The notes under the pieces are model-generated. The model saw only the letters and a program-made list of their open reading frames with translations, was not told the origin of the DNA and ran no database searches. Source: Anthostomella pinea (taxonomy: Eukaryota > Ascomycota > Sordariomycetes > Xylariales > Xylariaceae). From it: DNA of 64,000 nucleotides. Both the position numbers and the translations under genes were made by a program. Shown piece by piece: positions 1-10,900 of the stretch; the stretch's first letter is position 1, and the number at the start of each line of letters is the position of its first letter. Location: NCBI GenBank assembly GCA_963556695.1, contig CAUWAG010000008.1:186001-250000 (forward strand). Reading direction: 5' to 3'.

Positions 1-333
1 TGGATGGTCGTAAGAAGAGCGTTCCTCAGTCATTGCCCGCACCTTCTCAAGGCCATGAATGAGCTTCCAGGCAGCGTCTTCAATGTCGAGATCCAATTTA
101 GTGCCATGTTGACCAGCGGCGTAGCCGAATGTCATGATTCTGTTGACCCCTATTCTAGCAGACATCTTTGGGAGCAGATGCTGCGGCCAGCACACATCCC
201 GGTCGGTCGTCCGGGTCTTCATGTAGTGACCCGTGAGACCATGAATTGTGACAATGCTATAGCGAAAATCTGCCCCGGAAAAGTGAGCAAAAGTAAAGAC
301 TTGGAGGGATTGATGGGCTTGATAGTATGTACT
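1..333 (-). CDS. Partial alpha/beta-hydrolase-like (SERAC1/DUF676-type) protein, runs off left edge
   Basis: On the minus strand an open frame enters at a plausible intron acceptor (CAG at about 334-336) and stays open for 111 codons to the window edge. It contains the motif IVTIHGLTGHYMKT followed by RIMTFGYAAG, which is the pattern (I-V-x-V-H-G-L-x-G-H, then R-I-x-x-F-G-Y) seen at the N-terminal side of fungal SERAC1-like/DUF676 lipase-fold domains, often found in front of NACHT or ankyrin modules. The catalytic GxSxG serine would lie beyond the window and is not seen. Upstream exons (about 340-720) are not resolved. A hydrophobic stretch read on the minus strand near 640-700 could be an N-terminal membrane segment, but the splicing is unclear. 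Function beyond the fold is unknown. Family assignment rests on two short motifs only. Confidence 0.5.
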
Positions 334-777
334 CTGCGTTTACGTTGTCACCAGTGTCATCCAGCTGGCCGGAGAGGATGACCAAGCACGAAGCAGCATC
401 ATTGACGGCGTTCTTGGACCCGCGCGACACCCATGATGGTTGTGCTTCCGACCCTTCCCGCACTCGCGTCATTTGATGCACAGTTTTCTTGGACTCGATA
501 TTGCTGACTTCGTTGAGGAGGTTTGGTATATCTGTCAAATGGCACGCAAGCCACAGTGGCGTTCAGGGAAGTGGCAGTGCACCAACAGGGCCTCTAGGGC
601 AATCTCGGGCCCTGCAGCTTACGACAGCAGATCCTTCAGAGACACACACTCTAATAAGAATCACCAGAATACACGTTATCAACCAGATGAACCATAATGC
701 ACGCTGTTTAACAATATCAGGTTGCGCTCGTGAGTCGATTAGGCTGTGTGACAGAGCGGGGAGCAAACACTTCCACA
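334..777. other. Unresolved stretch between partial hydrolase and GH31 relic
   Basis: No convincing exon can be fixed. It may hold 5' exons of the minus-strand hydrolase. The N-terminal half expected of a GH31 enzyme is not recognisable here on the plus strand. Confidence 0.3.
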
Positions 778-2983
778 GGAGATTATTCCATTGAGTATAT
801 TGCCACCGGGGGCGTCCTGGACTACTTTTTTCTTGCAGGGCCAACGCCAAAAGAGGTCTCGCAGCAATATGCGGGTGTTGTTGGACCACCGGCATTAATA
901 CCCTACTGGAGTCTCGGAGTTCGTTGATTCTCTCCAAGGCTAGCGGAGTTGAACCTAACATTGTCCCAGTTCCATCAATGCAAGTTTGGGTACCAGGACT
1001 GGTTTGACGTCGCAGAGGTTATCACCAACTATTCTCTTGCTGGCATCCCTCTCGAGTAGGCATTCCTTGTTTATGCTATCGTAGGCTTTGGCTGGCCAAA
1101 CAAGACTATTCCGCTTACAACAGAGGGGTTGACATGAATGTGTTCCTAAAAACTCCGAACGGGGCCTTCTTCGAAGGTGTAGTCTGGCCAGTAAGTCATC
1201 TTGTGGGACATCTTGATACCTCGACTCACTGATTCAAGGACGTGACTATGTTCCCAGACTGGTACCACCCTAATGCCACTGCCTTTTGGATCGAGCAATT
1301 CGTGGATAATTTCGATCCCGAGTCGGGTATAGATATTGATGGAATCTGGTACGTTCCGAGTCTCTCTTGCGCGGAATCTCGGTCACCGCTGCTGACTAGC
1401 TAGGATCGACATAAATGAGCCAGCCAGCATGTGCAAATTTCCATGCGAGGACCCCCTGGCTGAAGCCAGGCGGCTCGGTATGCCTCCTGAGCCACCACCA
1501 TTGAGAGAGCCCCCTCGGTCACTACCAAATTTTACCACATCCAGTCCAAATCCCGACTCAGTCTTTGAAAGTCAGGCCCAGTGGCTCGTTCAACTCCTTG
1601 AGGTTTCTCAGAATTATCAACGACAGCACAAGCTTGGTACCCGAGGTCCCACGTATCCGGAAGCTGACAACCACTTGCTACACCCACCTTATAACATTAG
1701 CAATGGAGGACCATCTGGTCAGTTAAGTGACCTGACCGTACCAACAAATGTACGGCACGCGAACGGGCTGCTTGAATACGACATCCACAACCTTTATGGA
1801 ATGAGTAAGTGCCGTATTTCACCCGCCTTTTTGAAGATATACTGATTGACTGACAGTGATGAGCATGGCTACTCACCAAGCTATGCTGCACAGGCGACCA
1901 CTATTGAGGCCGTTCATCATCACCCGCAGTACGTTTGCCGGTGTCGGTAGATACGTCCAGAAGTGGCTTGGAGACAACGCATCTAGATGGGATCACTAGT
2001 ACGTGACCATACCATCTTACCCAATCCGTCACTGCTAAAATGATTGCTGTAGCCGTTCCTCTATTGCAGGAATGTTGGGATTCGCCGCGATATTCCAGAT
2101 CCCCATGGTCGGAAGCGACGTAAGAGGGTGCCCGCTGCCATCTCGTGTACGTAGCATGCTAACGGATGATATAGGTCTGTGGCTTCGAACTGACACCCAC
2201 CCCCGAACTCTGTGCTCATTGGACGACTCTCGGCGCGTTTATCCCCTTTTTCCGTAACCACGCACATGATGAAGCTCCACCGCAGGAGTTCTACCTCTGG
2301 CCACTCGTCACCTCGGCTGCGAAGCATGCGATCTCACTGCGGTATCGCTTACTGGACTACCTCTACAGAGCACTATACGCGCAGTCCCTAGATAGCACAC
2401 CCGCGATCAACCCCATGTGGTATCTCTACCCTTCAGACCCCAACACATTTGCCATCGACCTCAGTACTTCTACGGCGACTGCATACTCGTCTCCCCAGTG
2501 ACCGATGAGAACGCGACGGACGTACACATCTATCTCCCCGATGACGTCTTCTACGACCTAGAGACCGGGGAAGCGGTGCGTGGACGGGGCGAGTATGTCC
2601 ATCTGCGCTGTGTACCGTTTGACCGCATCCCGCTGCACGTGCGAGGGGGCTGTGTGGTCCCTATGCGGGTTGAGAGTGCGAATACGACGACTGAGCTGCG
2701 CAAGAAGGCCTTCGAGTTATTGGTGGCCCCCGGCTTGGACCGGACTGCGGCTGGGATGTTGTATGTTGATGACGGTGTGTCGCTTACGGGCAGCGGCGAC
2801 AGGCTGGGCTTACGCTTTCGCTATGATGGTGATGCGGTAGGGATATCGCCAATGGAAAAGTTCCATGCTGATGAGGAAGGATTACCTGATCGGATGGAGA
2901 AGGCTGGGATACGTATCGCACGAACAACGATCATGGGCCAGGAAGTGAAAGGGGGTTTGAGTGGAGATCATCTCAGGCAATGA
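778..2983 (+). pseudogene. GH31 alpha-glucosidase, broken
   Basis: Translated pieces follow the order of a fungal GH31 alpha-glucosidase (hydrolysis of terminal alpha-1,4-glucosyl residues). These are a [12 protein letters not shown] block (about 778), [17 protein letters not shown] (about 970), the nucleophile motif WIDINEPASMC across an intron at about 1348-1405, the acid/base block [12 protein letters not shown] (about 1970), the GMLGFAAIFQIPMVGSDV block, and a long C-terminal part ending at 2983. Breaks: (1) the N-terminal half before GDYSIEY is missing; (2) after LAGIPLE (about 1054) a stop follows, and the block carrying the family's W-T-D-I-D motif is lost, resuming at RGVDMNVFLK; (3) one base is missing near 2460 (IDL-QYFYGD), shifting the C-terminal frame. 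The nucleophile motif has Ile where family members usually have Met. Several introns are still recognisable, so decay is recent to moderate. Confidence 0.8.
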
Positions 2984-3494
2984 ATGACCCTCAAGAGAGA
3001 CAGGAAGAATGTTAACATACGAATTCGCACATCACGTGCAGCAGTCACTTCTGCTTCTCAAGCTGCGTATAGTCCATGTCTATACCGAAGCCCCGCATCA
3101 ATTGAAGAAACAGATTAACGCATCTAATGAAGGACATGATGATCTGAAATTGTATCGAATTCCCATACGAAACCTGATCATGATAGTCATTTAGTTTGGC
3201 TAAGCTGTCTAAAGTTATCCAGCTGTGACGCGACATGATGTTCTAGAACCGAGTGGCATCTCCATACGAAACCCGATCGTGGTGGCCACTAAGCCTGGCA
3301 TGGTGAATAGGGGCTGCACTGCAGTTGGCGGCAGGTGGCTGCAGGTGTAGCTGAAAAACAGCATCGTTGCAAATAGTATGACTCTTGATTTATTGCGTGT
3401 AATTAGTTCGACCTCTAGGTCCGTCACTACCAGCACTTACATATAACAAGGATATCGTTTAGAAAGAGCTCAGAACGCCTAGAAGTAATCCAGT
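2984..3494. other. Intergenic
   Basis: AT-richer spacer between the GH31 relic and the phosphoesterase; it should hold the promoter of the latter. No gene or repeat seen. Confidence 0.5.
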
Positions 3495-4753
3495 ATGACG
3501 AGCACACCTAAATCGTCTCCTACGCGCAAGACGCGCATTGTCTGCATCTCAGACACGCACAACCAGACGCCCAAGCTGCCAAAGGGCGACGTGCTGATTC
3601 ACGCAGGCGACCTGGCCAAGCAGGGGAGCCGCTCCGAGCTGAAGAAGACGGTGGACTGGATCGAGAGGGCCGATTTTGAAGCCAAGATTGTCATCGCCGG
3701 TACGTGGACGGCTGTGGGTGCTGCTTGCACGGTGGCTACCTAAGTACTTGGAGCGTCCATCATGTTGACTCGGGCGGACTAGGAAACCACGATATAACTC
3801 TAGACGCACCGTTCTACGCGAAACACGGCTCGTCGCGGAAGTGGCCCTGCCCTCAGAACTGCGAGGAGAACCGTCGGCTTCTTACGGAGTCCGCCTCGAT
3901 CACGTATCTGGAGAATGAGGCTGCGACTATTTACTTGACGGCACAGAATGGGCCAGGCACCTGCTTCAAGGTGTACGGCAGTCCGTACACGCCCAACAAC
4001 CGGGAATGGGCTTTTCGATACCAGCCTGGACAATATGCGGCACGGCAGCTGTGGGATGCGATGCCCGCAGACGTCGACATTGTCGTTACGCATACCCCGC
4101 CACGCGGCCATCGCGATACGACGGTAGGGGGCGAGAGTTCGGGCTGCGAGGTACTTCTCCGCGCCCTTCATCGCGTACGGCCAATGCTCTCTGTGTTTGG
4201 TCACATTCATGAAGGACGTGGTGCGGAGAGGGTGCGATGGAAACTCGAGCCTCTGGAAGACGGACGCCTGACGGAGGGCCTGGAGGTATGGGCTGATCCG
4301 GGAGCAGGGAGCAGCAAGCAGTCACTACTCAATTTATCGGCCAAACGTGGTCGTCCTCTGGACAACTGCAGCAGATTGGCGACATGTCAGACCTATGATC
4401 CTGAGCTCTTACTAGCCCCGGGAGGGCATCTGGGCGTCCAACCTACCGATGACAGTACAACACGCTCATCTCTCAATGAAAGCGTAGCTGGCGAGGCAAG
4501 GGGGAGGGCGAAGGTCATGCTCGGTGGCGCGATTGAGTATCGTCAAGGTGTGCGATCAAGCGAGACTTTCGGGCTCGGGCACGAGCCTGACTGGGGGAGC
4601 GGCGGGAGGCGCGAGACTGTCATGATCAACGCGGCTTTTCTGGGTCCGCATCATCTGAAGAAGACATTCAACAAGCCGATTATAGTTGACGTCGATCTCC
4701 CCGTGTGGAGAGGGAGAACAGGACCCGATGCAGAACGATGTATAGGTGACTAA
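3495..4753 (+). CDS. Calcineurin-like metallophosphoesterase (MPPED1/2-like)
   Basis: Two exons, 3495-3699 and 3783-4753, split by an 83-bp intron (GTACGT..CTAG) that falls inside the GNHD motif; the spliced protein is 391 aa. The metal-binding motifs of the family appear in order: SDTH (D20, H22), GD (D39), GNHD (69-72, restored by splicing), a THTPP..GH histidine block and VFGHIHEGRG. The motif layout matches the small cytosolic MPPED1/MPPED2-type phosphodiesterases found in many fungi; no signal peptide or membrane segment is seen. The C-terminal 120 residues after the catalytic domain are less conserved and charged. The start is the first ATG in an open frame, directly before the basic stretch leading into beta-1. 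The substrate cannot be inferred. Without the intron the protein would lack the third motif, which supports the splice model strongly. Confidence 0.85.
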
Positions 4754-5600
4754 GCCCTACCACCAGACTGGGCGAAAGTGTCCCTGTGTTCCCCTCGCCG
4801 TTGTATATAGTTATATCTTAATGTGTACATGTAACATAGACCCTTACCACCGCCGTCTTCATGCTCTACACTCTTATACAACCCCAACAAAAGAATTGCT
4901 AAGAAATGACAAAACTCACGTAAGAAACAAGTTGATTTAATTTACAGTATAAATTCTACAGGCAGGAAGAGTCTCTCAGAGCTTCCCCTTCCATACTCGA
5001 AGGCAGTTACCTTGAATATGACATATGACTGACCGGCAATGTCGACTGCCAGACATACCCAGAAGACTGTACGACTATGCTTCGCGTGCTTGTGCCAAAT
5101 AGGGTTGGTCAACGAAATTCTCACCCATCCGGCAGTCGAATTCACTTTTCCGGAACAAGACATCGGCCGTGGCATTTGCAGACCAGTCGCATCGTGCAAG
5201 CAAGGAGGAGATCATTTAGTCCCTTTTGGCCCAATTCTGTATATCCACTCATATTCTGTGTCCATGCACTTTGTCTTTCCTCTTGTGTGTGGGTGTTGGC
5301 AAGCGTGTGGTATGACATTCCTCCTCTCAGTGGCTTATAGTAGTAGAGGATCCTGAAAGGCCCCGGGCGGGCATTTCAAAGGAGAGTCGCAGTGGTAACG
5401 ACTGGGACCAAAAGGCAGGTAAAGTGCGGTGCCTGTAATGTCGTCTGTTACTCCGAAGATCTTATTAGCTGTTCGGGGCTCTTCCCCGCAGGGAAGTGCA
5501 GCAGATGCCGAGACATGGGTACCACAAGGATCTAGTTGGGGAGGAGATCCATCGCAACGCGCAATAACGCCTCGGTCAGTACGGAAATTATTGCCATTCT
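4754..5600. other. Intergenic, convergent gene ends
   Basis: Lies between the 3' ends of the phosphoesterase (+) and the Zn2Cys6 gene (-). AT-rich first part, probably the 3' UTR. Nothing else recognised. Confidence 0.5.
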
Positions 5601-6431
5601 TCAAGGTTGGGGATCCGGTGCGAACATATGCGCGACAGGACTACCGCGGAATGCATCGAGCCAATCTTGTCCCTTCTCCTGCGCTTTGATGTGCCTCAAT
5701 GGCGAGACACCTGTCGGGTCTTTTTTGGCTAGGTACTCCTGAATCTGTTTTTCCAGAGCCGGACTTTTGCTGCTAATATAGCCCATAATCTTTTCTACCA
5801 ACGAGTGAGCACCTTTGACAGGCCCTCTTTCCTTGCGGGCTGCATACATGCACTGCTCATCCGCAAGCTCACAGTTGGAGCACCGCGGGATCTGCTCGGT
5901 GCAGGGTTGGTGGAGCCGGCGACATCGTTCACAAGGGTTGGATGCCCGTTTTCTCTTTCTATTGGGTTGGTTGACCGTGACGGGAATAGCTCCTGAAGGA
6001 GAGTGCTGCGGTTGGCTACCAAGCGGAAACATGTCTTGACCGTTCGATCCGGAGTGCAGGATGTTTGGTCCTTCTTGTATGCCGTACCCATACGCGTTCA
6101 TGTCTTGAGTACCCGTGTTTTGCACGCGCTCGTAGACTGGAGCGAGCGGGTTCAGGCTCCAAGCGGACGCGTTGTGTGTTCTTTCCATTTCCTGAAGGTG
6201 TCTCATGGGGGGGTATTCATTGCTTGTAACAGAGGTGGCAGCTGGTCCGGTGCTGGTTGGAAGAGCATAGTAACCTGGGCCTGCGTATATGTTTAGACCG
6301 GGAGGGTGGGACGTCTGGTAGTCCGATTCTGGAAGATAGGGAGCCAGCGGCAAAGCTCGTGTATTGGGGAATGTTCCCTCTGTTGCAGGGGGGTCGTCAA
6401 TGGCATATCCCATTTGTTCAGCTTGATCCAT
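5601..6431 (-). CDS. Small Zn2Cys6 protein, family copy A
   Basis: Single-exon ORF of 276 aa from an ATG at 6431. Residues 1-155 are low-complexity, rich in Pro, Ser, Asn and Tyr. A basic KRKR (159-162) leads into a six-cysteine cluster at 167, 170, 177, 184, 187 and 194 (C-x2-C-x6-C-x6-C-x2-C-x6-C), the spacing of fungal Zn2Cys6 binuclear clusters that bind DNA. It is followed by RGPVKG and a short conserved C-terminal segment (SPALEKQIQEYL). It lacks the roughly 400-aa middle homology region of typical Zn2Cys6 activators, so it is a short, zinc-cluster-only protein. Three relatives sit at 19.3, 25.5 and 27.3 kb. Probably nuclear and DNA-binding by family; the target is unknown. All six ligands are intact in this copy. 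Confidence 0.8.
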   Translation of the reverse strand: MDQAEQMGYAIDDPPATEGTFPNTRALPLAPYLPESDYQTSHPPGLNIYAGPGYYALPTSTGPAATSVTSNEYPPMRHLQEMERTHNASAWSLNPLAPVYERVQNTGTQDMNAYGYGIQEGPNILHSGSNGQDMFPLGSQPQHSPSGAIPVTVNQPNRKRKRASNPCERCRRLHQPCTEQIPRCSNCELADEQCMYAARKERGPVKGAHSLVEKIMGYISSKSPALEKQIQEYLAKKDPTGVSPLRHIKAQEKGQDWLDAFRGSPVAHMFAPDPQP

Positions 6432-7686
6432 GGCGGATAGTTCGAGTCTGGGGCTCCCGCTCTACAGCCATGGTGCCAGCTAGCGCTCTATAACAGAGTC
6501 GCGATCAAAAGGGCCATCTTACCATCGTGGAGACTGCGTCAAAGGGATTGAAGGGCGAGACGATCAAACTTCAACGAAAATGCGTTTCTCCTTTATGTTG
6601 TTCTGTGCGCGGACTTGAAGTGTAGGGTAAATTGAAATCTACCGCACGAGACGTTTAGTGGGCTGTATTGTGGTTGCTCAGGTACCAAGATCCAAAAATC
6701 GAGCGTTGCCCAGCTGCTTTACTGCATTCAAACAGTGGTCGCCCAGCAGTAGCCGTTTCAACGACGAGCTGCTGCAGAGAGCGACGGAACAACTCCAGAT
6801 GAATGATGTAAGATCGCTCGCACTTCTTTGCATCCTCAAGTTTCCACTAGGATGCAAGGTCGAATCAGGAATATATAAATCTTATCAGAACAGTGGTCGC
6901 GTGAGGCCGATGAAATTTACTTCCTACATTCGAACCGGATGTTCATCGGCAAAAGCCACCACCAGAGCGATTAACATAGTCTGAAATCTAAGCTGTGGAA
7001 GTTGGTAAGTTTCAGTGGATTTACTCTGCTCGCTACAAAGTTGAAACCCCCGGAGAAGCTATTTTGGCCTAACAGCAAACAGAGTCTCTCCTGCGATATA
7101 TTCCGTAAAACGCGATGGAGAGCACTTTAATCTTCGGGTCAGATCGAGGTTAGTACAGCAGCTAACTCGGCTTGCGAAATCGTAGGTCTTATACAGTATT
7201 CTTCATGAGCTTTTCATAGAGTGCTTGGGCATAAAGACATATCACCAACCCTGAACACCACTGCGATCATTTGACGAAGATAGAAGAGCGTCATCATCTC
7301 GACTGATGTTTACGTTTGTCTGGAAATGACACATTGTCGTTACTCTTGCTTCAAAGAGTCACAATGAAGAGCCAAGGGTTACGATACCATAATTGGCGAC
7401 TCACCCGGCTGTTATAATTGCGAATGGATCAGGATTGCGCCGGAGCTACATCCTCTGTCATCTGCCATGTCTAGAAATCCACAAAATAGTATTGGTCTAC
7501 GCGATATTAATTGTTTGAAGATACAGGCAATTACCAGGCGGAAGGAAGCACAGTGGAACTCTTCGACTCTTTCCGTGGCTGCTTGTTTTCAGACACCTTC
7601 CGTCAAATGGACTGGGCCTTCGATGAGGCTAGAACAGGTTTGCTCAAGTGGTGGTGTCTGAGTGACCTGTGCACATGAAGACGGCC
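6432..7686. other. Intergenic
   Basis: Upstream region of Zn2Cys6 copy A. Short ORFs only, no homology recognised, no tRNA seen. Confidence 0.45.
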
Positions 7687-7691
7687 ATAAC

Positions 7692-7889
7692 TGTTAGATT
7701 TCAAAGTGTTCTATTAAGGAGAGGAATTCCAGCTACTCTGGAGCGGCCAGAATGGCCCTATATATATCCAAGATACTAAAGGAAAGGATACGTGGCCTTA
7801 TATTGGCCACGTATGTGACAGAGTCACAAATGGGGATGGTGATCCTGAAGGATGACTATGGATGGGCTAACGTAGCCCAGAATCCAACA
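7692..7889 (-). mobile_element. Solo LTR (Ty1/copia-like), 198 bp
   Basis: The segment starts TGTTAGATTTC and ends GAATCCAACA, giving the TG..CA ends of an LTR. It is flanked on both sides by the same 5 bp, ATAAC (7687-7691 and 7890-7894), the target-site duplication size of LTR retrotransposons. Read on the minus strand it begins TGTTGGATTC, close to TGTTGGATATC at the start of the copia LTR at 45-51 kb, which suggests the same orientation and superfamily. No internal region is present, so this is a solo LTR left by LTR-LTR recombination. It contains a perfect 9-bp inverted repeat (TACGTGGCC / GGCCACGTA, 7789-7813). Confidence 0.8.
7789..7813. repeat. Inverted repeat inside solo LTR
   Basis: Arms TACGTGGCC (7789-7797) and GGCCACGTA (7805-7813) around a 7-base AT loop. 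It could form a hairpin in an LTR transcript. Confidence 0.7.
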
Positions 7890-7998
7890 ATAACTCACAA
7901 TTAGTCCTGCCCAGTGATATTTCCCATATCTGTCTCTCTAAATCCCACAAATTAACATGCTCGCGTGCCCATCCCATATCCTCTCCCATACACACACA

Positions 7999-10900
7999 TC
8001 ACTCCATGTTCGTAGCTCGGGACGCCCCCTCCACAAGTTGATGCGACCGGCCTCCAACAGGGGCTCCGCACTCCGGACACGGTGCCACCTCCATGGGCAT
8101 ACCACACTCACCGATAGCAAACTGTCACACGAGATTACGGTCAGCAACGAAACCGGCAGGAAAACCAGGCAAGTCAAGAAGACAAAACAGCCACGGGCAG
8201 CAGCAGGATTGATGCACAACCTGGAGCCACCTTGGCCGACCCTGGAGAGATTCCCACCTCTCGCTTCGTAACAGACGAGCACAAACCTTGCGACGATGGA
8301 AATAACGATACGTAGCAAAAGGGATGAAACTTACCGGGTGTCCATTAACGCAGTTATACCAATGCCCCATATGCGTAGCAATGCCACCCCTTCCGCTTAC
8401 CATAGCAGTCTTGATAGCGGCCAGCTCCTCAGGCGTGACGATCTCATATCGTGGACCCTCGTAGAGTCGCATGATAGCCTCGACGGATTTCCGTAGTGCC
8501 AGTGTCTGCTCGACGGGTAACTTGTCGCACATCTCTAGGGCAGTTGTCAGCAGCTCGCGGACGAAGAGCGCCCGGTCAGGTCGATCGGTAGCCGTATCCG
8601 TCGTGATGCCGGGGTGCGTATGGCAATACCATGCTTCTAACCTATAATTGGGTAATGTCAGCACGAATAGAAGTTGGAGTGAAAAACTAGGTATTGGTGA
8701 TAGTTGCTGTGAGACTTTGGCGAAAGAAAGAATGGCAGCAATTGCGATCCGAGACAGGAAAGCCTCACGGGCCTGTGCGATAAGTGCTTCGCAGTCACGC
8801 AGAAACAAGACGGTATGTTGATGGGGCGATCCCCAGGGGGTCGGGATCAAGGCCGAATCCCTTGTGACACTGAACATGTCACGAAGTGCGATCTCCTGTA
8901 CCTTGATTTGCACGAGCCATGCGCCTAGCGTGATGCGCTTGTCGAAAGCCGGAAGACCAGGCGCGAGGCTCAGTTTGTTCAGCTGCGAAGTTAATGGACC
9001 AGGGTGGACTGAACGTTGTCGTGTGAGGATGACGTCGAGGAGCTTCTTCATAGGCTGATGGGCCACATCCATACTATGCTGAAGGGCCTTCGCAGTTTTG
9101 CTGAGGATGAAGGCGTCGGAGTATCTTCTTTGGGGAATGGTGTCAATAGCCTCGGGCTCGGCGATACTGTTCAAGTTCAACCGCGTTGAATCAAGTGTAT
9201 TTTCGACCGCTGCTAGGCGCTTTTCGAGGTCTTCGAGGTCTTCGCGCCCCTTGGTGATGAATCGTTTCGATGTCTCGTCCAAGACGGCCCGATTGATGAC
9301 ACGATTGTACCGTCTCGTGGCAAACTGGCGAATTGGACGCTTGCAGTCTGGACAGAATGGAACCTTGTCAACCATAGCCAGTCCATCCGCGAGGCCGTTA
9401 AACTCTCCTTCATTGTCTGTGGTGTAGACTTCGGTCATACCAACTAATCCATCAAGAGTCTCGCCAGTGAAGAAATGGCCGCATCCTAAAACGACGATGG
9501 GACTCTCGCCTACGTCGATCTCGTCATACGACTTGAACTCAAGCATGTCGACACGAGCGTCAGCCTTGTCGCCGCATTCGTGGCAGTAGCCTACTGGGCA
9601 TTCTTCTCCACAGTAGCTAGGGCAACGGTGATCACAAGCAAGGGTTCTGCTGCAACGCTCGTTGCAGGGAAGGCGATTGCAAGGCGCGGCACAAGGCATA
9701 GTGCAGGATCCTTGGTGCGGGCATGTCCAGGCGCACTTCTCGATGCAAGGCGCACACGCTTTGCTACAAGCAGAGCTACAGCCAGAGTGTGGACAGCGAA
9801 CCTTCGTAGAAACATGATTAGAACGCATGAGCATACCTACGGTATCTAGGGGTCGCGAATGCGAATGATGACATACCTCGCATTGCTGCTTGCAGCTACC
9901 GCATGGTGTACTATCGTGGCATGGCTGGGAGCACCTGTGGTTGCAAGTCCCATACGGTCGATCGCAAGTTTTTCGACACTTAACATGCGCGATAGCCACG
10001 ATCCCACCGTCGTCTTGCTTTCGGCAGTGTCTACACGAACCACCGCAGACATGGCCGCATTCCAGCACTTGGCTGCAAGGCGCAGAGCAAAGAAAGGACT
10101 TAGCTTCAACATCCTTGTAGCAGTCAACTGCGATAGTGTGACCACAGCCAGGAACAGTTCTTTGCACCTGTGTATTACATTTGATCTTGGTGAGATCAGG
10201 CGTCTGGTGGCAGAACACCTCGTGCTTGACATGGCCACAAGGGAGTTGAACAATTGTCCAGTTTGACCAAGCACCTGCCGCATTCCTCACCGCAGAGTTT
10301 GGGGCAACCGTGCTCACATGTCATGTGTAGACGCGGGCAAGGCTGTGTACAAGCGAAAACTTCATGCATCATGTCAGAATGGCACATGGCCTGGCATCGA
10401 TGACCGCAGGGATCGAGCCTCCGGTCGCATTGCAAGTTGCAGCCTCCTTCTGGGCTGTGCTTCGCAAAGTCGTTAGGCTCCGAACATGAAATCTGCGTCT
10501 CCGGGTGGCGAGGACAGCATAGAGGTAACGAATTTCCGACGGGATCGGCGTATGCGAGTTTTCCATGCACGTCGGCCCACATCTTGACGTGGAGATACGT
10601 TTCGCTGTTGCCAATTAGGTACATCCCGTGCTGAGCCCGGCTAAGTAGGACATTGATCCTGTTCTCGGTGCGCAGGAAGCCTACCTTGCGAGCTGGGTTG
10701 CTGCGCACCAAAGAGACAATGAAGACCTTGGCTTCCTCCCCTTGGAAGTTGTCGACAGTAGCTAAGCGCAAGGTTTGAATCAGTTGTTTCTTCTGTAGTG
10801 TTCTAGGAGCTGGCGACAGTGTATTCGGTGAGAGTAGTCCATTACCGCTGTCTTCGAACCCATCAGCGGCCAGTGTATCCAGATCGCGGTCACTCAAGAA

